DNA of 64,000 nt from Paraburkholderia sp. C35 (GTDB lineage: Bacteria; Pseudomonadota; Gammaproteobacteria; Burkholderiales; Burkholderiaceae), in assembly GCF_003121405.1 (NCBI RefSeq), contig NZ_QBUY01000007.1:1-64000 (forward strand), written 5' to 3'. Below the pieces are notes generated by a model. The model was not told the DNA's origin. It made no database searches and saw only the letters and a list, made by a program, of their open reading frames with translations. Position numbers and translations under genes: made by a program. Positions 9,201 through 18,168 of this stretch are shown piece by piece. Every line of letters starts with the position of its first letter. The first letter of the stretch is position 1.

Positions 9201-9912
9201 CCTCACGTTGCGCAGGCGCCATGCCGTGTTCGATTTTCACGCGGTCGCCGTCGGGGGACGCGAGATAACGGAGGAACGCTTTGGCCGCTCGTTGCCGCTC
9301 CGATGTCGCGCAGATTGCCGCGGAAAAGACGGTCACGGCCTGAACCTCTGTGGGCAGCATGCCGATCACGTCGATGCCCGGCAAATGCACCAGTTCGCTC
9401 AGTTGCTGGAAGCCGAGTTCGACCTTGCCTTCGGCGACGAGACGGCCGACAGGCACGCCAGGCGGCGCCTCGACAATACGATTCGCGATGACCTCAGCCA
9501 AGCCCCACCGACGCAGCAGATCGAGGATATGTGTGCCGCTCGGGCCAGTCGAATAACCGATGGTCCGCGCGCGCAGTACGGCATCGCGCAGAGCGGACTC
9601 GGAGCCGATATCGGGGCGCGGCGCGCCATGCCTGATCGCAATGGCGATTTCCGAGCGCGCGACGTCGACGCGATCTGCAGCGACGACGTGGCCGGCTTTC
9701 GCGAGCCGGTCGAGCGCATCGGAGGCGAGCACGACGATATCGAAGCGCTCGCCTTCCTGAATGCGGCGCGCCGCTTCGACACCGCCGACCGATACGATCG
9801 ACACGCGTTGTCCCGACATGGCCTCGTACGCTGCCGATAGCTGCGCGAGCACATGGCGCGTGGCCATCGACGATATGACGGTCAATGTGCCGCTCGAAGT
9901 CTCAATCGACAT
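9184..9912 (-). CDS. ModA-like substrate-binding domain protein without signal peptide
   Basis: This 242-residue protein resembles the periplasmic molybdate/extracellular solute-binding fold (tracts such as FDIVVLASDALDRL and ATGPSGT-like STGPSGTHILDLL). It lacks a signal peptide: it begins MSIETSSGTLTVISS and goes straight into the first beta strand. No ABC permease or ATPase is adjacent. It is the last gene of the gallate operon, 11 bases after galC. An intracellular ligand-binding or isomerase-like role tied to gallate breakdown is possible; the family annotation as transporter subunit is doubtful here. Confidence 0.75.
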   Translation of the reverse strand: MSIETSSGTLTVISSMATRHVLAQLSAAYEAMSGQRVSIVSVGGVEAARRIQEGERFDIVVLASDALDRLAKAGHVVAADRVDVARSEIAIAIRHGAPRPDIGSESALRDAVLRARTIGYSTGPSGTHILDLLRRWGLAEVIANRIVEAPPGVPVGRLVAEGKVELGFQQLSELVHLPGIDVIGMLPTEVQAVTVFSAAICATSERQRAAKAFLRYLASPDGDRVKIEHGMAPAQREASSRT

Positions 9913-9923
9913 GCCGGTCTCTG

Positions 9924-10613
9924 TCAGTCGATATAACGCAGGCCAGCCTGCTTCAGCGGTTCGCGCATGTTGTACATGTCGAGTCCGAGCACGCCGGACG
10001 CCAGCTTCGCGCGCTTTTCCGCTTCCAGCGCTTCGCGGGCGCTGGCCTTGTCGAGCACGGCCGCGGCCGCTGCCGCCGGCACGGCAACCCCGCCGTCGTA
10101 ATCCGCGACGCCGACATCGCCGGGCGACACGAGTGCGCCTGCGCAGATCACGGGGATGTTGACCGAACCCAGCGTCGCCTAGATCGTGCCTTTCGACGAA
10201 CTCGCCTTGCTCCAGACCGGGAAACCCATGTCTTCGAGCACGCGCACATCGCGCACGCCGGCATCGATGATGAGGCCAGTCGCGCCGCGTGCCTTGAAAC
10301 TGGTGGCGAGCAGATCGCCGAAGTAGCCATCGGTGCAATCCGCGGTGACGGCTGCGACCACCATATCGCCCGGTTGAATCTGTTCGGCGGCGACGTGCAT
10401 CATCCAGTTGTCGCCGGGATGCAGCAACACGGTGACGGCTGTGCCGCAGGCCTGCGCGTGCGGATAGATCGGCCGCATGTACGGCTTGAGCAGACCCGAA
10501 CGGCCCATGGCTTCATGAACCGTCGCGGAACCCAATTCGCCCAGCTTGCGCGCAACGCCCTGATCCGCGCGTTTGATGTTGCGATAGACAACGCCCATTT
10601 CGTACATGCTCAC
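9924..10613 (-). pseudogene. galC: 4-carboxy-4-hydroxy-2-oxoadipate aldolase gene with in-frame TAG
   Basis: The reading frame encodes a LigK/GalC (RraA-fold) aldolase, which splits 4-carboxy-4-hydroxy-2-oxoadipate to pyruvate and oxaloacetate at the end of the gallate/protocatechuate 4,5-cleavage pathway. Motifs include [13 protein letters not shown] and [16 protein letters not shown]. Codon 145 (bases 10179-10181) is TAG; the same frame continues with [14 protein letters not shown] to a normal stop at 9924. The family usually has lysine here, so an AAG-to-TAG change is the simple explanation. Start is GTG at 10613 (overlapping the ligJ stop) or ATG at 10607. The gene is either inactivated, suppressed, or the base is a sequencing error. 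Confidence 0.88.
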
Positions 10614-11635
10614 ACTCCCTTTGCCTTGAGGGCTGCGTCCAGACGCGGATAGACGCGCCGCGCATTGCCCTCGTAAATCTTGTAGCGATCTTCCGCCGCG
10701 ATGTTGGCTGCTTCGACGTAACGCTTCGTGTCGTCGTAATTGAAGCCGGTTTCAGGATCGATGCCGCGCACCGCGCCGATCATCTCGCTGGCGAACAGGA
10801 TGTTGTCGACGGGAATCACGCGCGTCAGCAGATCGATGCCCGGCTGATGATAGACACAGGTGTCGAAGAAGATGGTGTTCAGCAGATGTTCCGTGAGCAA
10901 GGGTTTTTTCAGTTCCTGCGCGAGACCGCGAAAGCGTCCCCAGTGATAGGGCGCAGCACCGCCGCCGTGCGGAATCACGAAACGCAATGTCGGGAAATCG
11001 TGGAACAGGTCCGAGGTCAGGCATTGCATGAAGGCGGTTGTATCGGCATTCAGATAGTGCGCGCCTGTGGTGTGAAAGCACGCGTTGCAACTGGTGCTGA
11101 CGTGGATCATCGCCGGGATGTCGTACTCGACCATCTTCTCGTAAATGGGATACCAGTAGCGGTCCGACAGCGGCGGGCTGGTCCAGTGACCGCCCGACGG
11201 GTCCGGGTTCAGGTTGATCGCGACATTGCCGTACTGTTCGACGCACTTCACCAGTTCGGGAATGCAGGTCTTCACATCGACGCCCGGACTTTGCGGCAGC
11301 ATCGCAGCGGGAATGAAGCTGTCGGGGAACAACTGGCTCACCCGAAAGCACAGTTCATTGCAGATCGCCGCCCACGTGCTCGACACGTCGAAGTCGCCGA
11401 TGTGATGCGCCATGAAGCTCGCGCGCGGACTGAAAATGGTGAGATCGAGTCCACGCTCGCGCATCAGCCGAAGCTGGTTGTTCTCGATCGATTCGCGCAA
11501 TTCGTCATCGGTGATGTGGAGTTCCGATACGTGCGGCATCTCCGCCGGACTTTTAATGCCCGCTATCTGACGGTTGCGCCAGGCTTCGAGTGCTTTCGGC
11601 GCGGTGGTGTAGTGACCGTGAATATCGATGATCAT
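10610..11635 (-). CDS. ligJ: 4-oxalomesaconate hydratase (LigJ type)
   Basis: The 341-residue amidohydrolase-superfamily protein begins MIIDIHGHY, giving the HxH metal site (His6, His8). It continues with MIHVSTS and [17 protein letters not shown] tracts characteristic of LigJ-like hydratases, which convert oxalomesaconate to 4-carboxy-4-hydroxy-2-oxoadipate. ATG at 11635 is chosen over upstream in-frame starts because it yields the conserved N-terminus and lies 23 bases after the dioxygenase gene. Its product is the substrate of the adjacent galC enzyme. Pseudomonas GalB performs this step with an unrelated fold, so the LigJ type is notable. Confidence 0.88.
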   Translation of the reverse strand: MIIDIHGHYTTAPKALEAWRNRQIAGIKSPAEMPHVSELHITDDELRESIENNQLRLMRERGLDLTIFSPRASFMAHHIGDFDVSSTWAAICNELCFRVSQLFPDSFIPAAMLPQSPGVDVKTCIPELVKCVEQYGNVAINLNPDPSGGHWTSPPLSDRYWYPIYEKMVEYDIPAMIHVSTSCNACFHTTGAHYLNADTTAFMQCLTSDLFHDFPTLRFVIPHGGGAAPYHWGRFRGLAQELKKPLLTEHLLNTIFFDTCVYHQPGIDLLTRVIPVDNILFASEMIGAVRGIDPETGFNYDDTKRYVEAANIAAEDRYKIYEGNARRVYPRLDAALKAKGV

Positions 11636-11658
11636 CGTTGCTGTCTCTGTCGGTGCCG

Positions 11659-12960
11659 TTACTGTTTGCCCGGTGCGGACTTGTCCCATGCAAGGCTTTG
11701 GCTGCCCTTGCCGGCGACGGAATACAGCGCGCCCGGCGCATTGCGGGTCTTCTGGAATGCTTCGAGCGTTTCGCCACGCATCGCGGCGTAGATATGCAGA
11801 TTCGAAATGCCCGTGACGGCACCGAGTTTTTCCAGCATGAAGAAGATCACGCCGTAATGCAGCAGCCCGCGCCAGTCGCGGCGGCGCAGCAGGTCGCGTT
11901 CCTGTTCGCTGAGTCCTGCTGCCTCGTAGCTGGCTTCTTCATCGCGCTTGAAGGCGTCGCGATGCCCAGGTTCGACCATGCGATGCAGATAGTCGTTGAT
12001 GCGATACGCACGCACGGCTGTTTCAATCGAGAACGGGTAGGTGCCGTCCAGCTTCTCGACGTTCTTCAACTCGACAGCCATCTTCTGACGGTGACGTTCG
12101 ACGCTGGCCTCGTTCGGCTCGCTATCTTCGCCTTCGTAAATAGCCGTGGCGATGCCCGCCATCGACGGCAGGTAGTAGCTGCGATGCTTGCAGACCACAT
12201 TCGACGACAACGCGCCGCGCATCGTCAGCCACATGATCACTTCCGCGCCTTCGTAGCCGCCGAGTTCCGCATATTCGGCGAGGGTCATGTTCGCGAGTTG
12301 CTCGGGGTCGCGTTCGAACAGATCGAGGAAGCGCTGGTCCCACGGCGTGTTGTTGAAGCCGGAACGTTCGCCATGCACCTGATGCGACAGACCGCCCGTC
12401 GCAAGAATGGCGACCTTCAGATCTTCCGGATAGCTTTCGATCGCGCGACGCAGCGCCTGACCGAGCTTGTAGAAGCGCCGCGCGCTTGGCACGGGCAACT
12501 GCAGCACGCCCATCTGCAGCGGCACCAGTTTGACCGGCCACTCGGGCTTGTGCGGGCACAGCATCGACAGCGGCGAGAAGCAGCCGTGATCGAGCGCCTT
12601 GTTCTGGAAGAACGACATGTCGAATTCGTCCGCCATCAGCGACTTGCCGAGATGGGCGGCGAACTCGGGATGGCCCTTGATGGCAGGCAGATCACGCGCG
12701 CCACCGCCTTCGTCCGCGACCTGCCATTGCTCGCCGACGCCCAGCGCGAAGGCCGAATAGTGGTCGAAGAAAAACGACGTGACGTGGTCGTTGTAGATGG
12801 TCACCAGCACATCGGGACGCTTCTCGGCGATCCAGTCGGACAGCGGCGCGAAGTTCTCGAAGATGGGTGCCCAGACGGGGTCGTCGCGCTTGTTCTTGTC
12901 GAACGCGAAGCCGATGGTGGGAGTGTGCGATGCGGCGAGGCCGCCGATGATCTTGGCCAT
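11659..12960 (-). CDS. galA: Gallate dioxygenase, fused LigB-LigA type
   Basis: This 433-residue enzyme joins an N-terminal extradiol LigB domain (about residues 1-285) to a C-terminal LigA-like helical domain (about 300-420). That is the architecture of gallate dioxygenases GalA/DesB rather than of two-subunit protocatechuate 4,5-dioxygenase. Visible metal-site residues are His12 (ASHTPT) and His59 (YNDHV), with the acidic GGYEGAE tract near residue 237-240; His193 (GLSHQ) is the likely catalytic base. It opens gallate between C4 and C5 using Fe(II) and O2. The ATG at 12960 gives the conserved MAKIIGGLA start. It is the first gene of the operon. Confidence 0.9.
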   Translation of the reverse strand: MAKIIGGLAASHTPTIGFAFDKNKRDDPVWAPIFENFAPLSDWIAEKRPDVLVTIYNDHVTSFFFDHYSAFALGVGEQWQVADEGGGARDLPAIKGHPEFAAHLGKSLMADEFDMSFFQNKALDHGCFSPLSMLCPHKPEWPVKLVPLQMGVLQLPVPSARRFYKLGQALRRAIESYPEDLKVAILATGGLSHQVHGERSGFNNTPWDQRFLDLFERDPEQLANMTLAEYAELGGYEGAEVIMWLTMRGALSSNVVCKHRSYYLPSMAGIATAIYEGEDSEPNEASVERHRQKMAVELKNVEKLDGTYPFSIETAVRAYRINDYLHRMVEPGHRDAFKRDEEASYEAAGLSEQERDLLRRRDWRGLLHYGVIFFMLEKLGAVTGISNLHIYAAMRGETLEAFQKTRNAPGALYSVAGKGSQSLAWDKSAPGKQ

Positions 12961-13014
12961 AGTCTGAAGTCCAGTGATACGCGTGGCTTCGGAAAACGGT
13001 GCATCGACGAAGCA

Positions 13015-13032
13015 CTTATCGCAGTGAATAAG
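13015..13032. promoter_or_regulatory. Dyad upstream of the gallate operon
   Basis: A perfect inverted repeat CTTAT-N8-ATAAG lies 55-72 bases upstream of galA. Spacing and AT-rich ends resemble a LysR-type regulator box, and gallate operons are usually controlled by a LysR protein. No such regulator gene is in the window. The remaining 13033-13247 interval holds GC-rich partial inverted repeats and no gene. Confidence 0.3.
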
Positions 13033-13247
13033 CGCATGAGATAACGGCCGGGATGGCCGTGTCAACCGCAGTTCAACCCCTGGACTTGGCCGGAGAAGGC
13101 CGCCGGGCGGGCGCTAAGCCCTGTGTGCAAGGCGCCCGGCCGGTCTGGTGAAAATTCTGGGCGATAAATATTTTAGATACCCAATCCGAGCAAAAGCAAC
13201 GGGCGGGCGGGGCGGTCATGTTTGCGGGCGAAGGCCGGGCCCCGGCG

Positions 13248-14432
13248 TCACCGCATGGTCGCGATTGCTTCGAACATCGCGAGGTTCAGGTGCTTGACCT
13301 CGTCATTAGTCGGGTCTGGCTGTGACGAGAATTTGGCGATGACCGTCTCGCGCAACGGATCGACGTACAGCCACTGGCCATGTATGCCAATCGCAAAGCA
13401 GGCGCCGCTCGCATTGCCGACCTGATACCACTTGTTGCGGTATTGGCCGTTCGGCAGCCACGCCGAGAAGCTGCCCTGCAGCCATGCCTCGCGGCTTCCG
13501 CCCGTCATCGTAGCGTCGATCCAGCTGACGGGTATCAGCCTGCGGTTGCCTACCACGCCGCCGAGCCGCACCAGTTCGCCGATCCGCGCCAGATCGCGCA
13601 CGGTCATGCACATGCCGCCGCCCGAGCGCGCGGTTCCCGCGATGTCCACCGTGATGCAACCGTCGTGCTTCAGGCCCAGCGGCTGCCAGAGGCGCGTGGC
13701 CGCGAAGTCGGGGTAGCGCATGCCCGAGGCGCGCTCGATCACGAGGCCGAGCACGTCCGAATTGGGCGAGCAGTAGTGGAACGGCCCACCGTGTTCCCAT
13801 GAGCCTTTGGGCAGCAACGCGAGCAGATCGATGACCGTCTCCAGCGGCTCGCCGTCGCGCCGCGGGTCCAGCAAGCCAGCCCGTCGATAGCGGGCGTAGA
13901 GGCCATCCGGGTCGAGATAGTCTTCGTTGAAATCGAGGCTCACGCGCATGTCCAGCACGTGCCTAACAAGGGCATCGCCGTAAGCAGAACGCGCGAGTTC
14001 GGGCACATACTGCGCGACGGGCGCGTCGGGGTCCAGCGCGCCGTCACCGACCAGCATGCCGGCGAGCAGGCCCGCAACCGACTTGCTTGCCGAGAACATG
14101 ATGTGTCGGCTTTGCAGCGTGAAGTGCGGCGCATGGAAGTCGGCAATGAAGCGCCCGCCGCGCATCACGGCGATGGCGTCCGTCGAGGTTTGCCGTAGCA
14201 CTGCTGCGAGCGGACGGCGCTCGCCGTCGATCACCATCGCATGTTCGGCGAGTGCGCTGCTATCGGCGAGGGGTTCTTCGATCAGACCCGGCGTGGCAGC
14301 AATCCGCGCAGTCGGAATGATTTCGTGGACATGGCGAAAGGCCCAGACATTCCATGGCGCTGCACGCCAGTTGTCGTGCCGGACACTGTCGCGGCGAAAG
14401 CCGTAGTCGTTTTCAAAGCGTGACGGGATCAT
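13248..14432 (-). CDS. NylB-like serine hydrolase (class C beta-lactamase fold)
   Basis: The 394-residue protein belongs to the beta-lactamase/6-aminohexanoate-dimer hydrolase family. It has the SxxK nucleophile motif SASK at residues 114-117 and a HYCSPNSDVLG segment with the catalytic Tyr at 220, as in NylB-type enzymes. Natural substrates of such proteins are often small amides or esters. ATG at 14432 follows a CAGGAG element; an ATG at 14489 in the same frame is the alternative. It ends a run of same-strand genes (ABC importer, RidA, PhzF), suggesting amide or amino-compound use. It has no signal peptide. Confidence 0.8.
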   Translation of the reverse strand: MIPSRFENDYGFRRDSVRHDNWRAAPWNVWAFRHVHEIIPTARIAATPGLIEEPLADSSALAEHAMVIDGERRPLAAVLRQTSTDAIAVMRGGRFIADFHAPHFTLQSRHIMFSASKSVAGLLAGMLVGDGALDPDAPVAQYVPELARSAYGDALVRHVLDMRVSLDFNEDYLDPDGLYARYRRAGLLDPRRDGEPLETVIDLLALLPKGSWEHGGPFHYCSPNSDVLGLVIERASGMRYPDFAATRLWQPLGLKHDGCITVDIAGTARSGGGMCMTVRDLARIGELVRLGGVVGNRRLIPVSWIDATMTGGSREAWLQGSFSAWLPNGQYRNKWYQVGNASGACFAIGIHGQWLYVDPLRETVIAKFSSQPDPTNDEVKHLNLAMFEAIATMR

Positions 14433-14493
14433 CTTGACTGCAGACTCCTGGGACGAGCGGTCGTGAAGAGAGTGGCCATCGGGTGACATGTGA

Positions 14494-15222
14494 TCAATTG
14501 ACGTGCTGCAGGAACTCGCGGAAGCGCTCTCCGGGAGGTGTCGCCAGCATCTGCCCAGGCTTGCCGTCGTGCACGACGCGGCCTGCTTCCATGAACAGCA
14601 GGCGCGACCCGACGCGTTGCGCAAAGCCCATTTCATGCGTGACGACCACCATCGTCATGCCTTCGCAGGCAAGCGTCTGCATGACCTTGAGGACTTCCTG
14701 GCGCAACTCGGGATCGAGTGCCGACGTGGGTTCGTCGAACAGCATCAGCTTGGGCTGCACGGCCAGCGCCCGTGCAATGGCCACGCGTTGCTGCTGGCCG
14801 CCCGACAGCTGCGACGGATAGTGATTCATGCGCTCGGACAGGCCGACCTTCTGCAGCAGCGCGGCGGCGATGTCGCGTGCCTCGGCTTTCGACTGGTGAC
14901 GCGCGCGGATCGGTCCGAACATGACGTTCTGCAGCGCCGTCAGGTTCGGGAACAGATTGAACTGCTGAAACACCATGCCCGCTTCGAGCCGGATGCGACG
15001 AACATCGCGCGCCGACCCCAGCACGCTGATGTTGTCGACGCGCAGATCGCCCGAACTGATGGTTTCGAGGCCATTGATACAGCGCAGCATCGTCGACTTG
15101 CCGGAACCGGACGGGCCGACGATAACAGCGACTTCGCCGCGTTCGATGTTGAGATCGAGCGGATGCAGCACGAGGTGCTGGCCGAAGCGTTTCGAGGTTT
15201 GCCGGAATTCGATCATGCTCAT
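14494..15222 (-). CDS. Polar amino acid-type ABC transporter ATPase
   Basis: At 242 residues this is a GlnQ/HisP-type ATPase. It has Walker A GPSGSGKST, a Q-loop VFQQFNLFP, signature LSGGQQQR and Walker B LMLFDEPTSALD. It energises uptake by the neighbouring permease and binding protein. Its ATG overlaps the permease stop (ATGA), so the two are translationally coupled. Specificity cannot be read from the sequence. Confidence 0.93.
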   Translation of the reverse strand: MSMIEFRQTSKRFGQHLVLHPLDLNIERGEVAVIVGPSGSGKSTMLRCINGLETISSGDLRVDNISVLGSARDVRRIRLEAGMVFQQFNLFPNLTALQNVMFGPIRARHQSKAEARDIAAALLQKVGLSERMNHYPSQLSGGQQQRVAIARALAVQPKLMLFDEPTSALDPELRQEVLKVMQTLACEGMTMVVVTHEMGFAQRVGSRLLFMEAGRVVHDGKPGQMLATPPGERFREFLQHVN

Positions 15223-15875
15223 GGCAGACGCACTCTCCGTTCGAGCACGCGCAGACCTAGCGCGAGCAGGCTGATGACGAGCAGATAGATGACGGCCACG
15301 GCCGTCCAGATTTCGACTGCCCTGAAGTTCTCGGCCATGATCTCCTGTCCTCTGCGCGTCAGTTCGCCCACGCCGATGACGAGAAAGATCGAGGTGTCCT
15401 TCACCAGGTTGACGAACTGGTTGCCCATCGCCGGCAAGGCGCGCCGGAAGGCGATGGGCGCAATGACGTGAGCGAGCGTCGAATGAAACGGCAAGCCCAT
15501 CGCGAGGCCGGCTTCGCGCAGGCCGCCTGGCACGCCGTCGCGCGCACCGCGGATAATCTCCGCGTTATAGGCGCCGGAATTGACGATCAGCGTGATGATG
15601 GCGGCGCTGGTCGCGCTGATGCGGACGTCCATCATGATCGGCAGCGCGAAGTAGACGAACATCACCTGCACCACGATGGGCGTGCCGCGAATCAGCGCGA
15701 CATACATCTGCGCCGGGAACGCGGCAAGCTGGCTGCCGTAGGTCAGCGTCACCCCGGCGATGATGCCGAGCACCACGCCGCCCGCCAGCCCTGTCAGCGC
15801 GATCAGCAAGGTCAACCGCAGGCCTTGCAGCAGGTCCGGCAGTGCGGCAACGAGCGCCGCCCAGTCGAAGCTCAT
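15219..15875 (-). CDS. Polar amino acid-type ABC transporter permease
   Basis: The 218-residue inner-membrane protein has about five hydrophobic segments and the HisM/GlnP-type EAA loop (GLREAGLAMGLPFHSTLAHVIAP region). The start at 15875 overlaps the stop codon of the binding-protein gene, and its own stop overlaps the ATPase start, so all three transporter genes are translationally coupled. Confidence 0.92.
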   Translation of the reverse strand: MSFDWAALVAALPDLLQGLRLTLLIALTGLAGGVVLGIIAGVTLTYGSQLAAFPAQMYVALIRGTPIVVQVMFVYFALPIMMDVRISATSAAIITLIVNSGAYNAEIIRGARDGVPGGLREAGLAMGLPFHSTLAHVIAPIAFRRALPAMGNQFVNLVKDTSIFLVIGVGELTRRGQEIMAENFRAVEIWTAVAVIYLLVISLLALGLRVLERRVRLP

Positions 15876-16624
15876 GACGACGCCTCGCCGAACCATTTGC
15901 GGGTGAGTGCCGCGAGACGGCCATCGGCTTTCATCGCCGCGAGCTGAACGTTGGCCGCCGCGACGAGCGGGCTGCCTTTCTGGAAGCCCATGCCGACGTC
16001 GAGCCCTTCCAGCGCGGGCTGGATCACCCGGACCTTGTTCTTGCCCGCGGTGTTGGCGTAGTACAGCAGTTGCGGCTTGTCGTAGACCACCACATCCGTG
16101 CGGCCCGCTTCCAGTGCCAGCAGCGCGTTGTTGATGCTGGGCAGCTGTTCGAGCGTGGCGTCCTTGATGTGCTCCTTGATGTAGTTGACGGCAACCGTGC
16201 CTGTTTCCGTGCCGATGCGCTTGCCGGCCAGATCGGCAGGCGAGTGGATGCTGGTGTTGTCGATGCGGGTCAGCGCGATCAGGCCGCTCTTGTAGTACGG
16301 CGTCGAGAAATCGATCACCTGCTGGCGCTCGGGCTTGATAAACAGCTGCGAGACGATCACGTCGAGGTTGTGAGTCTGCAGCGCGGGGATCAGTGCGCCG
16401 AATTCCATCGGCTGCAGTCGCCACTTGCGGTTCAGGCCCTTCGCGACTTCCGCCCAGACTTCGACGTCGAAGCCGGAATAGCTATCGCCCTGTTTGAAGG
16501 CGAACGGCGGGGCGCCCACATTGGAGCCGACCACCAGTTCCGCATCGGCTGCCCGGCCGGTACGGGACAGCAGGATGGCCGGGCCGGCCGCGAGGCCGAG
16601 TTGCAGCAGTTGACGGCGATTCAT
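15872..16624 (-). CDS. Periplasmic amino acid-type solute-binding protein
   Basis: This 250-residue protein is a family-3 solute-binding protein, with the tract GDSYSGFDVEVWAEVAKGL and YYKSGLIALTRIDN. Its signal peptide starts MNRRQLLQLGLAAGPAILL; the twin arginine could allow Tat export, though a full Tat motif is not evident. ATG at 16624 is preferred over 16690 because it follows a GGAGG ribosome-binding site and begins the signal peptide. It delivers substrate to the adjoining permease-ATPase pair. Ligand unknown. Confidence 0.92.
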   Translation of the reverse strand: MNRRQLLQLGLAAGPAILLSRTGRAADAELVVGSNVGAPPFAFKQGDSYSGFDVEVWAEVAKGLNRKWRLQPMEFGALIPALQTHNLDVIVSQLFIKPERQQVIDFSTPYYKSGLIALTRIDNTSIHSPADLAGKRIGTETGTVAVNYIKEHIKDATLEQLPSINNALLALEAGRTDVVVYDKPQLLYYANTAGKNKVRVIQPALEGLDVGMGFQKGSPLVAAANVQLAAMKADGRLAALTRKWFGEASS

Positions 16625-16699
16625 GGTTTCCTCCACGGTGAGTGAGCGTGCCGGATGGGCTGGTTGCAGGGCTATCCGGCGTTTTGTCATGGCGTTGCG

Positions 16700-17185
16700 C
16701 TACGGGGCGCCCGGATCGGTGGCCTGCGTCAGCGAAACGGTGAGTTCGATTTCGAGCATGCCGCCGCCCGGCAGGCTGGCGACGCCGACAGCCGAGCGCG
16801 CATGCACGCCGGAGTCGCCGAAAATGTCGTGCAGCAGGGCCGATGCTTCGTCCAGTACCTTGCTGTGATGCTGGAAGCCCGGTGCGGCGTGCACAAAGCC
16901 GCGCAGGAACAGCATCCGTTCGACGGCCAGCGTGGCGGGCAGCGCAGCCGCGAGCACGCTCAACGCGCGCAGCACGCAGGTTCGCGCCGCGTGCCGGATG
17001 ACATCGGGCGGCGTGGTGTCGTCGACGGGACCCGCGATGACGGTGTCGCCGATCCGGCTGACCTGGCCGCTCACGTAGGCAATGCCGTTGTGGATCACCA
17101 CACCCGCATAGGCACCGCGTGGCGACGGCGTCGGTGGCAGTTCGATGCCCAGTTGCGCAAGCCGCGCGGCGATCGACATCGTCAT
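16700..17185 (-). CDS. RidA-family protein
   Basis: The 161-residue product belongs to the RidA/YjgF/UK114 family (GAYAGVVIHNGIAYVSGQVS near the N-terminus, SLPGGGMLEIELTVSL at the end). Family members deaminate reactive enamine/imine intermediates of amino acid breakdown. It is longer than classic RidA (about 130 residues), as in the Rid2-Rid7 types that are linked to catabolic clusters. Its ATG overlaps the PhzF stop codon. Association with an importer and PhzF suggests a catabolic role. Confidence 0.88.
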   Translation of the reverse strand: MTMSIAARLAQLGIELPPTPSPRGAYAGVVIHNGIAYVSGQVSRIGDTVIAGPVDDTTPPDVIRHAARTCVLRALSVLAAALPATLAVERMLFLRGFVHAAPGFQHHSKVLDEASALLHDIFGDSGVHARSAVGVASLPGGGMLEIELTVSLTQATDPGAP

Positions 17186-18081
17186 GACTCGGCTCCGACG
17201 CGCGCTTCGAAACACACCGGCCCGCCAAGCCAGCATCCGTCGACGCGGCCCGCGTCGAGGCTGAATCTCACCGAGATCTGCGACGGACGGTTCATCGCGC
17301 GTCCCTGCCGGATCGTGATGGTCCGGGTCGACGCTTCCACTGCGCCGTTGGCGAGCAGGCCGAACGACAGCGCGGAGGCGGCAATGCCCGTCGCGGCATC
17401 TTCCGGATAGCCCGACGCGCGCGGAAACTGCCGGGCGTCGACAATCTGCTGGCTGGCGTCGAAGGCCGCGTAAGGGTAGAGGCCGGTCGAGCCGACGCGC
17501 TCGCACACCGCCTCGATCTGCTCGAAGCGCGGCTGAAGGGCGTCGAGCACCTCGGTGCTGACGAGCGGAATCAGCGTCTTGACGCGGCTCGTGCAGGCGT
17601 TCTGGATCGGCAGCGGCGCGAGTTGCGCACGGTCGATGCCGAGCGCGTCGAGGATCGCCTGCTCGCTGCCTTGCGGCTCCGGCAGCGGCTCGACGCGGCC
17701 CAACGGTTGAGAGAATTCGACGGCAGCGCCTTCGTCCGTGACGCCCGTGATGCGGGCGGCGACCTGGCCGCTGCGCGTCTGGATGGTCAGACGGTCGCGC
17801 TGCAGGTGTCCTGTCTGATGGAGCAGCCAGACGGCGCCGACGGTGGCGTGGCCGCACATCGACATCTCGTGGTTCGGCACCCAGAAACGGAATTCGTAGT
17901 CGCAGTCCGAGCCGGGCGGCGCGGGCAGCACAAAGCCGCTTTCGTGGCCGTAGCGCTGCGCCACTGCCTGCATTTGCGCGTCGGACATGCCGGCGGCATC
18001 GACCACGATGGGAGCCGGATTGCCGCCGCCGGGACGGGCGGCAAACACGCTGACGAGTTCGACCTGATGGCGCAAGGACAT
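17182..18081 (-). CDS. PhzF-family isomerase/epimerase
   Basis: This 299-residue protein has the PhzF two-domain diaminopimelate epimerase-like fold. Visible marks are the N-terminal FAARPGGGNPAPIVVDA, GHESGFVLP with the conserved acidic residue, EMSMCGHATVGAVWLL and DAATGIAASAL. PhzF-type proteins isomerise small amine or trans-2,3-dihydro compounds. No phenazine genes are nearby, so the substrate is probably something imported by the adjacent ABC system. It is translationally coupled to ridA. Confidence 0.88.
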   Translation of the reverse strand: MSLRHQVELVSVFAARPGGGNPAPIVVDAAGMSDAQMQAVAQRYGHESGFVLPAPPGSDCDYEFRFWVPNHEMSMCGHATVGAVWLLHQTGHLQRDRLTIQTRSGQVAARITGVTDEGAAVEFSQPLGRVEPLPEPQGSEQAILDALGIDRAQLAPLPIQNACTSRVKTLIPLVSTEVLDALQPRFEQIEAVCERVGSTGLYPYAAFDASQQIVDARQFPRASGYPEDAATGIAASALSFGLLANGAVEASTRTITIRQGRAMNRPSQISVRFSLDAGRVDGCWLGGPVCFEARVGAES

Positions 18082-18168
18082 GGCGGCGCAAGCCCCGCTG
18101 ACCGGGGTGTGTGTGACTGTCCGGTCAGATTACGGGGAGCCGCGCTGCGCCGCGCGTTCGGGCGGGCC

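Noticed and set aside
11659-12960. Two-subunit protocatechuate 4,5-dioxygenase
   Set aside because: LigB and LigA parts are fused in one protein, which is the gallate dioxygenase arrangement.
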